Translations under genes and position numbers: made by a program
Shown here: positions 16,688 to 28,066 of the stretch, piece by piece
Position numbering within the stretch: position 1 is the first letter of the stretch
Layout of the letters: each line of letters opens with the position of its first letter
NCBI GenBank assembly: GCA_041394885.1
Contig: JAWKHI010000011.1
Span: forward strand, 62,001-126,000
DNA: 64,000 nt
DNA from: DSOI01 sp041394885
GTDB lineage: Bacteria > Acidobacteriota > Terriglobia > Bryobacterales > Bryobacteraceae
Direction: 5' to 3'
The notes under the pieces: generated by a model
The model's input: the letters and a program-made list of their open reading frames with translations, nothing else
The model's database searches: none
Told to the model about the DNA's origin: nothing

Positions 16688-18976
16688 TTGCAACCCAACC
16701 ATCATTCGGATCTTACCGGCCGCGCGATCAACCATTACCGCATCCGGCGCCGGCTCGGCGAAGGCGGCATGGGTGTGGTGTGGCAAGCCGACGACGAGCG
16801 CCTCGGCCGTCCCGTGGCCCTCAAGATGATCCGGGATCATCAGGCCGCTTCTCCGAAATTTCGCGAGCGGTTCTGGCGCGAAGCCCGCGCCGCGGCCAAG
16901 GTCAACCACCCCAACGTTTGCCAGATCTATGAAGTAGGCGAGCACGAAGGCGATCCGTTTCTCGTAATGGAGTTCCTCCAGGGTGAACCCCTTGACCAGC
17001 GGCTCAAGACCGGGCCCGTCCCCGTCATCGATGCCGTCCGCGTCGCCTCCCAGATGCTCTCCGCGTTGGCCGCGCTCCATCGCGAAGGGCTCGTCCATCG
17101 TGACCTCAAGCCGTCGAACCTCTTCCTCACCCCCAACGGCGCCAAGCTGCTTGATTTCGGGCTCGTCCGCATGCATGACGTCGACGAACCGTTGTCGCTC
17201 ACGCAATCCGGCATGATGATCGGCACACCGTCCTATATGTCTCCCGAACAGGCCTCGGGCCGCGAAGCCGACGCCTTGTCGGATCTTTTTGCAGCCGGAG
17301 CCGTGCTGTACGAGATGCTCTCCGGGCGCCGCGCCTTCCCGGGCACATCCATTCCGGAGATTCTCATCTCGGTGGTGAACCATCAGCCCCCCGCTTTGGT
17401 CGGTTCGCCGGAGGTTGCCCGCCTGGACCGTGTGGTTGCCCGCGCCCTCCAGAAGCATCGAGACGCCCGCTATCGCACGGCCGAAGAGATGCTTTCCGAC
17501 CTCGGCGCCGTGCCCATCGAAAACAACTCCGCGCCGCCTGCCCCTGTGCGCGCCGTTACACGGCTCATCGTCCTCCCTTTCCGCATGCTCGTTCCGGACG
17601 ACCAGACCGGCTTCCTCGCCTATAGCCTGCCCGACGCTGTTTCCAGCACCCTCGCTGGCCTCGAGTCCATCGTCGTCCGATCCAGCATGGCCGCCGCTAA
17701 TTTCGACGCCGCCCGGCCGGACTTGAAAGCAATTGCCCGCGAAGCCGAAGTCGATGCCGTCGTCACCGGCACGCTCCTGCGGGCGGGCGATCAGATTCGC
17801 GTTACCACCCAGTTGGTGGAGGCTCCCGGCGGCACCCTCCTGCATTCTCATTCCGCGCAAGCCGGCATGCGGGACTTGTTCCAGCTTCAGGACGAACTCG
17901 TCCAGCGCCTCGTCGAGTCCCTGCGCATTCCGCTAACGGCTCGCGACAACCAGGCCCTCGAACAACCCGCCCCCGCCAGCAACGCCTACGAGATCTATCT
18001 CCGCGCCAATCAACTCATCACCGACTGGCGCAACGTCGTCCAGGCGCGCGACCTCTATCGGCAATGCGTCAATACGGACTCCAACTTCGCTCCGGGTTGG
18101 GCGCGCCTCGGCCGGGCCGAGCGCCTCATTGCCAAATACGCCGACGCTTCCGACAACGTCGAGGCCGCCGAAGTTGCCCTCCAGCGCGCTCTGTCGCTCA
18201 ACCCCGATCTCGCGCTCGCGCACAACCTGTACGCCCAACTCGAGGCTGATTCCGGACGTGCGCAGTCCGCCATGATCCGCCTGCTGCGCCGCGCCGCCAA
18301 AACCGGCAACGATCCGGAACTGTTCGCCGGCCTCGTCCATGTCTGCCGCTATTGCGGCCTCCTCGAGGCCTCCCTCGCCGCGCACGAACGCGCCCGCCGC
18401 CTCGATCCCAAAATCGCCACCAGCGTGTTCCACACGCTGTTTCTCATGGGCGACTATGAGCGCTGCGTGGTGGAGTCGACCGGCGAGCAAGGCTTCATCC
18501 GCACCCAGGCGCTCGTGATGCTGGGTAGGTCCGAAGAGGCGCTCGGAATCATGCGCGAGGCCCTCTCCTCCGCATCGGATCTACCCCCGCGCGTTCACCG
18601 GTTTCTGCAGGTTCTCTACCGGGCGGCAGCCGGCACGGGAACCCGCGAGGAACTCGCCGATGACGTTGTATCGTTCTCCAGTGTCCGCGATCCGGAGGGC
18701 TTGTTTTATTGGTCGCGCTACGTCTCCAAGCTCGGCGAAACGGATCTGGCCATGGCCGAACTCGGCAACGCTGTCGAACTCGGATACTACTGCGTCCAGG
18801 CGCTCGAAAAGGATCCCTGGCTCGACGAAATCCGACGCCACCCGGACTTCTCGCCCCTGCTCGCCCTCGCCCGAGACCGCCGCCGCCTCGCGATGGAAGC
18901 CTTCCGCGACAATGGCGGCGAAAGGCTGCTCTGCCGCGGCGTCACGGCTTCGCTATCGCCTTCGAAGGCTGATTGA
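16688..18976 (+). CDS. Serine/threonine protein kinase with TolB-like and TPR regions
   Basis: 762 residues. Kinase domain about 17-275 with glycine loop GEGGMGVVW, Lys46, HRDLKPSN at 137-144 and DFG at 156-158, so active. Next comes a TolB N-like region about 295-425 (RLIVLPFRMLVPDDQTGFLA, VVTGTLLRAGDQIRVTTQLV), then TPR-like helices to the end. No clear membrane segment is visible, so it is probably cytoplasmic. This architecture is common in acidobacteria. The start is TTG with GAGGGG upstream. Its divergent position from the sigma pair suggests shared control of a stress or envelope response. Confidence 0.9.
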   Translation: MQPNHHSDLTGRAINHYRIRRRLGEGGMGVVWQADDERLGRPVALKMIRDHQAASPKFRERFWREARAAAKVNHPNVCQIYEVGEHEGDPFLVMEFLQGEPLDQRLKTGPVPVIDAVRVASQMLSALAALHREGLVHRDLKPSNLFLTPNGAKLLDFGLVRMHDVDEPLSLTQSGMMIGTPSYMSPEQASGREADALSDLFAAGAVLYEMLSGRRAFPGTSIPEILISVVNHQPPALVGSPEVARLDRVVARALQKHRDARYRTAEEMLSDLGAVPIENNSAPPAPVRAVTRLIVLPFRMLVPDDQTGFLAYSLPDAVSSTLAGLESIVVRSSMAAANFDAARPDLKAIAREAEVDAVVTGTLLRAGDQIRVTTQLVEAPGGTLLHSHSAQAGMRDLFQLQDELVQRLVESLRIPLTARDNQALEQPAPASNAYEIYLRANQLITDWRNVVQARDLYRQCVNTDSNFAPGWARLGRAERLIAKYADASDNVEAAEVALQRALSLNPDLALAHNLYAQLEADSGRAQSAMIRLLRRAAKTGNDPELFAGLVHVCRYCGLLEASLAAHERARRLDPKIATSVFHTLFLMGDYERCVVESTGEQGFIRTQALVMLGRSEEALGIMREALSSASDLPPRVHRFLQVLYRAAAGTGTREELADDVVSFSSVRDPEGLFYWSRYVSKLGETDLAMAELGNAVELGYYCVQALEKDPWLDEIRRHPDFSPLLALARDRRRLAMEAFRDNGGERLLCRGVTASLSPSKAD

Positions 18977-18978
18977 CC

Positions 18979-19023
18979 GGCTCCCCGCAACTGGCTGGGA
19001 GCCCGAGTCCGGCCCTCGGTTTT
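18979..19023 (+). terminator. Tandem hairpins with U-run between convergent genes
   Basis: GGCTCCC/GGGAGCC (7-bp arms, 18979-19003) is followed by CCGAG/CTCGG (19003-19019) and TTTT at 19020-19023. It lies between the convergent kinase and ACT-domain genes and could terminate the kinase transcript. Confidence 0.5.
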
Positions 19024-19033
19024 GGGACTTCCG

Positions 19034-19705
19034 CTAGAACACCCGCCGCTTCAGCCGGGTGATGTTGAACTTCGCAGTGTCGGCCACGGCCATCACCGCC
19101 ATCACGCCCGCCTGCACAGGGTCGGTGACAACCAGGTCCGCCGCGTCGGGGACCGAACCGGCCATGTTGAGGCTGATCACGAGCAGGCCCTGCGCGCGGA
19201 CTTCGCGCACCGCCGCCTCGATCTCGCCTCCCATCAGGGCCCCCGCCAGCACCAGCGCGCGGGCGCGAGGCAGCCGGGCAACCGCCCGCACCGCCTGCGC
19301 GAGAGGCTGCTCGCCCACCAGCGGGATCGTGTCCACCGAGATGTGCTCGCCGCGGATGTTGTGCCGGTCGGCTTCCGAAATCGCTCCGATCGCCACCTGG
19401 CCCACCTGGGCCCCGCCGCCCACGATGATGATCCGCTTACCGAAGATCCGCATCAGGCTTTCGACAACGGCCACCTCGGTCACGATCGCGAGCGCTCGCA
19501 GATCCTCGATCAGAAGGGACGCCTCCCCAGGCACCGTGAGCTCGAAATAGGTCGATCCAACCGGACCCTCCGCGCTCACGATAGCCACCGAAGTGATGTT
19601 GCCCGAATGCCGCGCGATCACCCCCGCCAGATCGTGCAGCACCCCGGGGCCGCTCGCGGCTTGGATCAGCAGGCCGATCTTGGGACGGTCAGTCGTCTCG
19701 GCCAA
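19034..19705 (-). CDS. ACT-domain protein (DUF5612-like)
   Basis: 223 residues: an N-terminal ACT domain (IGLLIQAASGPGVLHDLAGV ... GNITSVAIVS), then a region like the archaeal DUF5612 family (KRIIIVGGGAQVGQVAIGAI, LVISLNMAGSVPDAADLVV, DPVQAGVMAVMAVADTAKF). A ligand-binding regulatory role is likely; the ligand is unknown. Its start lies 17 bases inside the upstream kdsC-like gene, so the two are co-expressed. Family naming is from memory. Confidence 0.7.
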   Translation of the reverse strand: MAETTDRPKIGLLIQAASGPGVLHDLAGVIARHSGNITSVAIVSAEGPVGSTYFELTVPGEASLLIEDLRALAIVTEVAVVESLMRIFGKRIIIVGGGAQVGQVAIGAISEADRHNIRGEHISVDTIPLVGEQPLAQAVRAVARLPRARALVLAGALMGGEIEAAVREVRAQGLLVISLNMAGSVPDAADLVVTDPVQAGVMAVMAVADTAKFNITRLKRRVF

Positions 19706-20237
19706 TCTCGTATTGCTCCAGAATCTCGTCCCAGTAGCCCTGCGTCTTCAGCAGTATCTCCACCACCTCGCGGACCGCGCCGTGGCCGCCGTGGGCCGTC
19801 GTCACGTAATGAGCCGATTGCTTCACCTCGCTCCGCGCGTTGCCCGTGGCGATGGCCCAGCCCACTCGCCGGAACACCACGACGTCGGTGAAATCGTCCC
19901 CGACGTAGGCGATCTCTTCCGGAGCGAGCCTGGAGTCCGTCAGGATCTCCTCGATGATCGGGATCTTCCCAAGATGACCCTGGTAGCAGTAGGCCATGTG
20001 CGCCGATTCCGCGCGCAACTGCACCACTGGGGAATTACGCCCCGTGATCACGCCCGTGCGGATGCCCTTGGCGTGGAGCCACTGGAGCGCAAGACCGTCC
20101 TGGGTGTCGAAGGACTTCGTTTCGGTCCATTCGCCGTTGTGGCCGGGGATGAAATAGATGCGGCCGTCGGCGAGGACGCCGTCGACGTCCATCAACAGCA
20201 GCTTGATTTTTCGGGCGCGTTCGTAGACGTGTTCCAT
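19689..20237 (-). CDS. kdsC: KdsC-type HAD phosphatase (KDO-8-phosphate phosphatase)
   Basis: 182 residues, the length of the cap-less KdsC family. Catalytic motif LLMDVDGVLADGRIYF, motif II in GVITGRNSP, and motif IV GDDFTDVVVFRRVG. It dephosphorylates 3-deoxy-manno-octulosonate 8-phosphate for LPS inner-core synthesis. In the absence of neighbouring kdsA/kdsB a related sugar-acid phosphatase is possible. It is followed by, and overlaps, the ACT-domain gene and diverges from tilS. Confidence 0.85.
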   Translation of the reverse strand: MEHVYERARKIKLLLMDVDGVLADGRIYFIPGHNGEWTETKSFDTQDGLALQWLHAKGIRTGVITGRNSPVVQLRAESAHMAYCYQGHLGKIPIIEEILTDSRLAPEEIAYVGDDFTDVVVFRRVGWAIATGNARSEVKQSAHYVTTAHGGHGAVREVVEILLKTQGYWDEILEQYEIGRDD

Positions 20238-20296
20238 GGAAAATAGGTGGGGGTGGCGCTTCGCGGCTTTACAATAGGTGGGTCGGAGCGAACCCT

Positions 20297-21802
20297 TTGC
20301 TCGATCGCGTTGCGGAAACCATTTCTCGTTATAACATGTTCGCCCGCGGTGACCGGGTCGGCGTCGCGGTGTCCGGCGGGCCGGACTCGATCGCCCTCCT
20401 CCGCGCGCTCCAGGCGTTGCGCAGCCGCTGGGAAATCGAACTGACGGTGCTGCACGTCAATCATGGGCTGCGCGGCGCCGAATCGGTCGCCGACGAGCGA
20501 TTCGTCCACAACACGGCACAGGAACTCGGAGTCGAATTTCGCGCCGCGCGGGTCGCCACCGAATCCGCCGGCGGGAATCTGGAAGAACGCGCGCGCGAAT
20601 CGCGATACGAATTTTTCCGCGAATCGGCGCGCGTCCTGCGGCTGGACCGCGTCGCGACGGGCCACACCCTGGACGATCAGGCCGAGACCGTGGTGTTCCG
20701 TCTGCTGCGCGGCACCGGCATGACCGGGCTGGCCGGTATCCGGGCCGTGACGCGGGAAGGGATCGTTCGTCCGCTGATCGAGCTCCGCGAGCGGGAAGTC
20801 CGTGCCTGGCTCACCTCGATTGGACAACCGTGGCGCGAGGACTCGAGCAACGAAAGTCCAGCTTTTGCTCGAAACCGGATCCGGAAACAGGTGCTTCCGA
20901 TGCTCGAAAGCTGGAATCCGCAGGTGCCGGAAGGCCTGGCGCACGTTGCCGGGATGGCCGCGCTCCAGGACGACTACATCGGTGCGGAAGCGGAGCGCTG
21001 GAGTGAAAATGTGCTGAAGGCGTGGTGCGGAGGCGTCGTGGTTGACCTCCCTGCCTTGGGGGGCGCGCCGCCGGCGTTGCGCGGGCGGATCCTGCGGATC
21101 GGGATCGGCCGGGCCCGGGGAGATTTGAGGGGCATCGACTGGCGGCACATGCGGACCGTGGAGCATCTGGCACAGGAGGCGAAAGGCCGGGGATCGGCGT
21201 CGCTGCCGGGGCTGCGGGTGGTGCGCTCGTTTGAGCGGCTATTGCTGATCGGTCCTGGCGAGCTTCCCGGACGGTACCGGTACGAGGCCGGCCAGTTGCG
21301 GGATGGGGATTGGGTGGAGTTAGCCGGGCGGCGCCTGCGGCTGGGGAGCGACGCCGGGCAGCCGGATTCCAGCTATAATACGGGTGGCAGACGTTTCGAT
21401 CGCATTAATGTGCGCGGCCAGTGGGAGTTACGAAGTTGGATGCCGGGCGACCGGTTCCATCCGCTGGGCTCCGGCGAGCCGAAGAAGTTGAAACACCTGT
21501 TCCAGCTTGCCCGAATCCCCTCATGGGAAAGGCCCTCCTGGCCGATCATAAGCGATGAGGGCCGAGTGGTATGGGTGAGCGGTTTTGGACCGGCCGCCGA
21601 TGCCGGACAGGATCGGGACGGTCCATGGCGCCCGATCGGGATTCTCGAGGAACGGGAAGGGATCGGAGAACTAGGGGGCCGGATCGGAACCGCAGTGAAT
21701 TCGGAACCCAAACCGGAGCGGAAAGCGTCTGAAGAAGTGTCGGGGTCGCCGGAGCGCCCCGATGGGAAGGGCAAAAGCGAGCTTCGGAAGGCAGCCAGGT
21801 AG
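20297..21802 (+). CDS. tilS: tRNA(Ile)-lysidine synthase
   Basis: 501 residues. The ATP-pyrophosphatase loop SGGPDS is at 26-31 and is followed by TilS signatures (LHVNHGLRGAESVADERFVH, GHTLDDQAETVVFRLLRG). The C-terminal TilS domain has SWMPGDRFHPLGSGEPKKLK. It modifies C34 of the AUA-reading tRNA-Ile in the cytoplasm and is essential in most bacteria. The start is TTG at 20297. The last 60 or so residues are charged and low complexity, longer than usual. It lies six bases before ftsH, a frequent tilS-ftsH pairing. Confidence 0.92.
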   Translation: MLDRVAETISRYNMFARGDRVGVAVSGGPDSIALLRALQALRSRWEIELTVLHVNHGLRGAESVADERFVHNTAQELGVEFRAARVATESAGGNLEERARESRYEFFRESARVLRLDRVATGHTLDDQAETVVFRLLRGTGMTGLAGIRAVTREGIVRPLIELREREVRAWLTSIGQPWREDSSNESPAFARNRIRKQVLPMLESWNPQVPEGLAHVAGMAALQDDYIGAEAERWSENVLKAWCGGVVVDLPALGGAPPALRGRILRIGIGRARGDLRGIDWRHMRTVEHLAQEAKGRGSASLPGLRVVRSFERLLLIGPGELPGRYRYEAGQLRDGDWVELAGRRLRLGSDAGQPDSSYNTGGRRFDRINVRGQWELRSWMPGDRFHPLGSGEPKKLKHLFQLARIPSWERPSWPIISDEGRVVWVSGFGPAADAGQDRDGPWRPIGILEEREGIGELGGRIGTAVNSEPKPERKASEEVSGSPERPDGKGKSELRKAAR

Positions 21803-21807
21803 CATAC

Positions 21808-23723
<1,916 letters not shown>

Positions 23724-23724
<1 letters not shown>

Positions 23725-24362
23725 TGGCGCTGGTTCCCCGGTTTCCGGTCTATCTCTTCGACGTCGATGGCACGCTGCTCGACTCGGCAGCCGACATCTG
23801 CGGGGCCGTGCGGGAAGTGCTCGCCGGCACCCCGCATGCCGATGTTCCGTTCCAAGTGCTGCGCAGCTATGTGGGGCATCACCTTCTGACGTTGTTCCGA
23901 GACCTTTTTCCGGAAAAGACCGAAGAAGAGCATTGGGCGTTGATCCACGATTACCGGGCGATCTATCCCCAGCGGGGGCACCGTCTGACGAAGCCCTACG
24001 ACGGTGTGGTGGAGACGCTGGCGGCGCTGGGCGGAAAAAAGTCCACCGCGACGACCAAAAGCACCGAGACCGCCCGTCACGTGCTGGACCGCTTCGGGTT
24101 GGCGGGACATTTCGATCACGTGCAGGGTACCGACGGTTTCCCGAGCAAGCCGGAACCAGAGGTGATCTTCCGGTCACTACGCGTACTCGAGGTGAGACCG
24201 GAGGATTGCCTGCTGGTGGGCGATGCGGGTCCGGACATGGAAGCGGGCCGGCGGGCGGGCGTGAAGACCTGCGCGGTGCGATGGGGTTACGGAGACCAGG
24301 AAGAGATGGCCCGATGGTCGCCGGATTATTGGATCGAGCATCCGTCACAGCTTCTTGGGTGA
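23724..24362 (+). CDS. HAD-superfamily phosphatase, phosphoglycolate phosphatase-like
   Basis: 212 residues. Motif I FDVDGTLLDSAADI, an alpha-helical C1 cap, motif II TKSTE region, conserved Lys in GFPSKPEPEV, and motif IV LLVGDAGPDMEAGRRAG. It matches Gph/PgpB-like HAD hydrolases that clear 2-phosphoglycolate or similar small phosphates; substrate is not determined. It is translationally coupled to ftsH. Confidence 0.85.
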
Positions 24363-24378
24363 TCTCCGCGCTGCTAAA

Positions 24379-25282
24379 ATGACGGAGCAGATGCTCCGCA
24401 GAAATCTCTTTCTTTCCACATTCGCCGCGGCCGCGGCAAGCTCGGCTCAGACCCCGGCGGGAGGCGCGAAAGCGTTCCGCATTTCCCTGGCGCAATGGTC
24501 GCTCCATCGGGCAATCCGGAGCCGGCTCATGACCAATCTCGAGTTTCCACGGATTGCACGGGAGCAGTTCGGTATCGAGGGGCTCGAGTTCGTCAACACG
24601 CTGTGGATGTCGCCGACGGCGGACTACGTACGCACGCTGAAGCGCAACATGCGCGATACCGGAACACAGTGCGTGCTGATCATGTGCGACGCGGAAGGCT
24701 TCATGGGGCATCCGGAAAAAGCAGAGCGGATGCGCGCGGTGGCAAATCATCACAAATGGGTGGACATCGCGGCGGAGTTGGGCGGGCATTCAATCCGGAC
24801 GAATATGTATCCGGGGGACAAGCAGCCGTCAACCCCGGCCGAGATCGAGGATTTTTTGAACCGGTGTGCGGAGAGTTTCCGGTCACTGGGGGATTACGCG
24901 AAGAGTTCCGGAATCAACGTGATTATCGAGAATCACGGCGGGGTGTCGTCGAACGCGGATGTTGTGGTTGGGCTGATGAAGAAAGCCGCGATGGCGAACG
25001 GGGGACCCTGCCAGATTTCGGGAACTTTCCGGAAGGGAGCGGACAACTACGGCGAGGTGCGCAAAATGATGCCCGTACGCCAAGGGCGTGAGTTTCAAGT
25101 GCTGGGACTTCACACCGGACGGCCGGGAATCGACACTCGATATGGACCGGATGATGAAAATCGTGGCGGAGGCGGGCTACAAGGGATGGGTGGGGATCGA
25201 GTACGAAGGGAATCGGCTGACCGAGTTCGAGGGGATCCAGGGCGGGAAGCGGTGCCTGGAGCGGATTTTTAGCGCGGCGTAA
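24379..25282 (+). pseudogene. Sugar phosphate isomerase/epimerase (TIM barrel) with three indels
   Basis: From ATG at 24379, a Tat-like leader (LRRNLFLSTFAAAAASS) precedes a xylose-isomerase-like TIM barrel (ISLAQWSLHRAI, GIEGLEFVNTLWM, VIIENHGGVSSNAD). The family sequence then has to be read through three frames: GTLPDFGNFPEG after a lost base in the G run 25000-25004; ADNYGEVRKMMP after an extra base near 25038; and AKGVSFKCWDFTPDGREST, ending GIEYEGNRLTEFEG, after an extra G at 25075. The true end is 25282. Uncorrected, the first frame ends in nonsense at 25272. The gene is either recently broken or the sequence is wrong here. Confidence 0.8.
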
Positions 25283-26117
25283 CGGCGAGATCGCCGTAGA
25301 GTTCCGGCCGTCGATTGCGGATGGGGCCCGCGCCGGCGCCGGCGGCGGGATCGATGGTCGCAAACACCAGCTCTTCGACGCCGGTGTCCTGGGTCACGAT
25401 TTTGCCTTTGGGGTTGATGATGAGAGTCCGGTTCGGATGGACGAACGCCACCCAGACGCCGTTTTCGTAGGCGCGTGTGCGCATCATGACGTCGTTCATT
25501 TCGCCGTAGCCGCCCCAAGCCGGGACGAGAATGACTTGCGCGCCCTTGAGGGCGAGTATGCGCGCGGTTTCGGGCAACTGGCGATCCATGCAGATGAGCG
25601 TCCCCCAGCGGCCGTACGGGGTGTCGACGACGGGGAATTCGGTCCCTTTGGTGTTGAAGGGCTCGTCGTTGTCGGTGTGGGTTTTCGAGTAGTGCGTTAC
25701 GACGCCGCCGCCGGGAGAGAAGATGACGACGGAGTTCCACATGCGGCCATCGCGCTGTTCGGCGAAGCCCAACAGCAGATGGATCTTCAACTCGGCGGCG
25801 AGGGAGCGTGCGCGGGTGAGCAGAGGGCCGTCGAGGGATTCCCCGGCTTGCCGGTATTTTTCGCGGGTGAGGCCGGGGACGCGCTTTTCATTGCCCACGT
25901 AGCCTTCCAGGAAGCCTTCGGGCGTGATGACCATCTGCGCGCCCTGCGCGGCGGCGAAGCGGGCCAGACGTTCGAGGGTGGAGAAGTTCGCTTCCTTGTC
26001 CCAGTTCCGTGGCGTGACGCGGATGGCGGCGAGCGTGAACGGCTGCGAGGCGGGCTTGGGCGCCGGTTCGGCCGGCAGGGCGAGGCCGCCAATCAAGAGC
26101 AGGAGAGGGATCCGCAT
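25269..26117 (-). CDS. Secreted carbon-nitrogen hydrolase (nitrilase superfamily)
   Basis: 282 residues with a short signal peptide (MRIPLLLLIGGLALPAE). The catalytic triad is complete: Glu67 (ITPEGFLEG), Lys145 (HYSKTHTD) and Cys176 (TLICMDRQ). It should hydrolyse an amide or nitrile in the periplasm; the substrate is unknown. It converges with the broken TIM-barrel gene and overlaps its true end by 14 bases. It sits 61 bases downstream of lepA. Confidence 0.88.
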   Translation of the reverse strand: MRIPLLLLIGGLALPAEPAPKPASQPFTLAAIRVTPRNWDKEANFSTLERLARFAAAQGAQMVITPEGFLEGYVGNEKRVPGLTREKYRQAGESLDGPLLTRARSLAAELKIHLLLGFAEQRDGRMWNSVVIFSPGGGVVTHYSKTHTDNDEPFNTKGTEFPVVDTPYGRWGTLICMDRQLPETARILALKGAQVILVPAWGGYGEMNDVMMRTRAYENGVWVAFVHPNRTLIINPKGKIVTQDTGVEELVFATIDPAAGAGAGPIRNRRPELYGDLAVTPR

Positions 26118-26178
26118 GGGCCGCTCCCATCGTACGGCGGTCCGTGATCGGGCCGCAAGGGGGGACGCCGGCCCGGAG

Positions 26179-27990
26179 TCAGTCGTCGTCGCCGCCAGCG
26201 ACCTTGAGCACCGCGAGGAAGGCCTCCTGGGGAATCTCGACGCGGCCGACGCGCTTCATGCGGCGCTTGCCTTCCTTCTGCTTTTCGAGGAGCTTGCGTT
26301 TGCGGGTGATGTCGCCACCGTAGCATTTGGCAAGCACGTTCTTGCGGATCGCTGGGATATTCTCGCGGGCGACGATTTTTGACCCGATGGCGGCTTGCAG
26401 CGCCACTTCGAACATCTGCCGTGGGATGAGCTTGCGGAGACGGTCGATGAGGAGTTTGCCGCGTTCATAGGCGAAGTCGCGATGAACGATCATGGAGAGG
26501 GCGTCGACGGGGTCGCCGGCGACCAGGACATCGAGCTTAACCATGGGCGAGGCTCGGTAGCCGGCAAGATGATAGTCGAGCGAGGCGTAGCCGCGGGAGG
26601 CGGACTTGAGGCGATCGTAGAAGTCGAGTACAACCTCGTTGAGCGGCAATTCGTAGGTCAGTAGAACGCGGCCGGTGCCGATATATTCGAACTTTTTTTG
26701 CTCGCCGCGTTTCTCTTCGAGAAGCTTGAGAATCTCGCCGATGTATTCTTCGCGGGTGATGACAGTGGCCTCGATGATCGGCTCTTCGACCTTTTCGATG
26801 TCGGCGGGATTGGGAAAGCGTGTGGGGCTATCGACCTCGATGACCTTGCCGCCGCGCTCGGTGACTTGGTAGCGGACGCCCGGGGCGGTGGTGATGAGGT
26901 CGATTTCGAACTCGCGCTCGAGGCGTTCCTGGACGATTTCGAGATGGAGAAGACCGAGAAAGCCGCAGCGGAAGCCGAAGCCGAGGGCGGCGGAATTTTC
27001 CGGTTCGTAGCTGAGCGCGGAATCGTTGAGGCGCAGTTTTTCGAGGGCCTCGCGAAGCGCGCCGTGTTCATGCGACTCCACGGGATAGAGGCCGGCGAAC
27101 ACCATCGGCTTGATGGGTTCGAAGCCGGGCAGGGGTTCGGAGGCCGGATGACGATCATCGGTCACGGTGTCGCCCACCTGCGCATCCGACACGGTTTTGA
27201 TGTTGGCGGTGACGTAGCCGACCTCGCCGGCGGTGAGGGAATCGACGGGGATTCGTTTGGGCGTCTGGAAGCCGAGCGTCTCCACCTCATGGACGGTGCC
27301 GGTGGACCAGAGGCGAATTTTTTGGCCGATGGAGATCTTGCCGTCGACGACGCGAATGAGGATGAAGACGCCGCGATAGGGATCGAACCACGAATCGAAG
27401 ATCAGGGCGCGCAGCGGCTTCTCCGGATCGCCCTTGGGCGCGGGCACCAGATGGACGATGGCTTCGAGGGTATCCTGGATGCCGATGCCCTGTTTGGCGG
27501 AGGCGAGAATCGCTCCGGAGGCATCGAGTCCGATCAGGTTTTCGATCTGCTCGCGGATGCGCTCAGGCTCTGCGGCCGGCAGGTCGATCTTGTTGATGAC
27601 CGGGATGAGTTCGAGGTTGTGTTTGAGGGCGAGGTAGGTATTGGCGAGGGTCTGGGCCTCGACGCCCTGGGAGGCGTCGACGACGAGAAGGGCGCCTTCG
27701 CAGGCCTGGAGCGAGCGGGAGACCTCGTAGGAGAAGTCGACGTGGCCGGGGGTGTCGATGAGGTTGAACTGGTAGATGTTGCCGTCGAGGGCCTTGTAGG
27801 CGAGGCGGACGGCGTGGGCCTTGATGGTGATGCCGCGCTCGCGCTCGAGATCCATCGAGTCCAGCACCTGCGCCATCATTTCGCGCTGGGTGAGGGTGCC
27901 AGTGGTCTCGATGAGACGGTCAGCCAAGGTGGATTTACCGTGGTCGATGTGCGCAATGATAGAGAAATTGCGGATGAAGGCGGGGTCCAT
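26179..27990 (-). CDS. lepA: Elongation factor 4
   Basis: 603 residues from ATG at 27988-27990 (MDPAFIRNFSIIAHIDHGKS). GTPase motifs G1 HIDHGKST, G3 DTPGH, G4 NKIDLP, followed by domain II, EF-G-like domains III and V and the LepA-specific C-terminal domain (ENIPAIRKNVLAKCYGGDIT, KRKLLEKQKEGKRRMKRVG). It back-translocates stalled ribosomes. A much longer open frame upstream of the ATG is not coding. Confidence 0.97.
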   Translation of the reverse strand: MDPAFIRNFSIIAHIDHGKSTLADRLIETTGTLTQREMMAQVLDSMDLERERGITIKAHAVRLAYKALDGNIYQFNLIDTPGHVDFSYEVSRSLQACEGALLVVDASQGVEAQTLANTYLALKHNLELIPVINKIDLPAAEPERIREQIENLIGLDASGAILASAKQGIGIQDTLEAIVHLVPAPKGDPEKPLRALIFDSWFDPYRGVFILIRVVDGKISIGQKIRLWSTGTVHEVETLGFQTPKRIPVDSLTAGEVGYVTANIKTVSDAQVGDTVTDDRHPASEPLPGFEPIKPMVFAGLYPVESHEHGALREALEKLRLNDSALSYEPENSAALGFGFRCGFLGLLHLEIVQERLEREFEIDLITTAPGVRYQVTERGGKVIEVDSPTRFPNPADIEKVEEPIIEATVITREEYIGEILKLLEEKRGEQKKFEYIGTGRVLLTYELPLNEVVLDFYDRLKSASRGYASLDYHLAGYRASPMVKLDVLVAGDPVDALSMIVHRDFAYERGKLLIDRLRKLIPRQMFEVALQAAIGSKIVARENIPAIRKNVLAKCYGGDITRKRKLLEKQKEGKRRMKRVGRVEIPQEAFLAVLKVAGGDDD

Positions 27991-28066
27991 GAATTGCGTG
28001 GGAGTACTTTCTCGATTATAGCGGGATCGCGGAAGGGGCCGCTCCGGTTGGCACGGGCGCGGCGTC

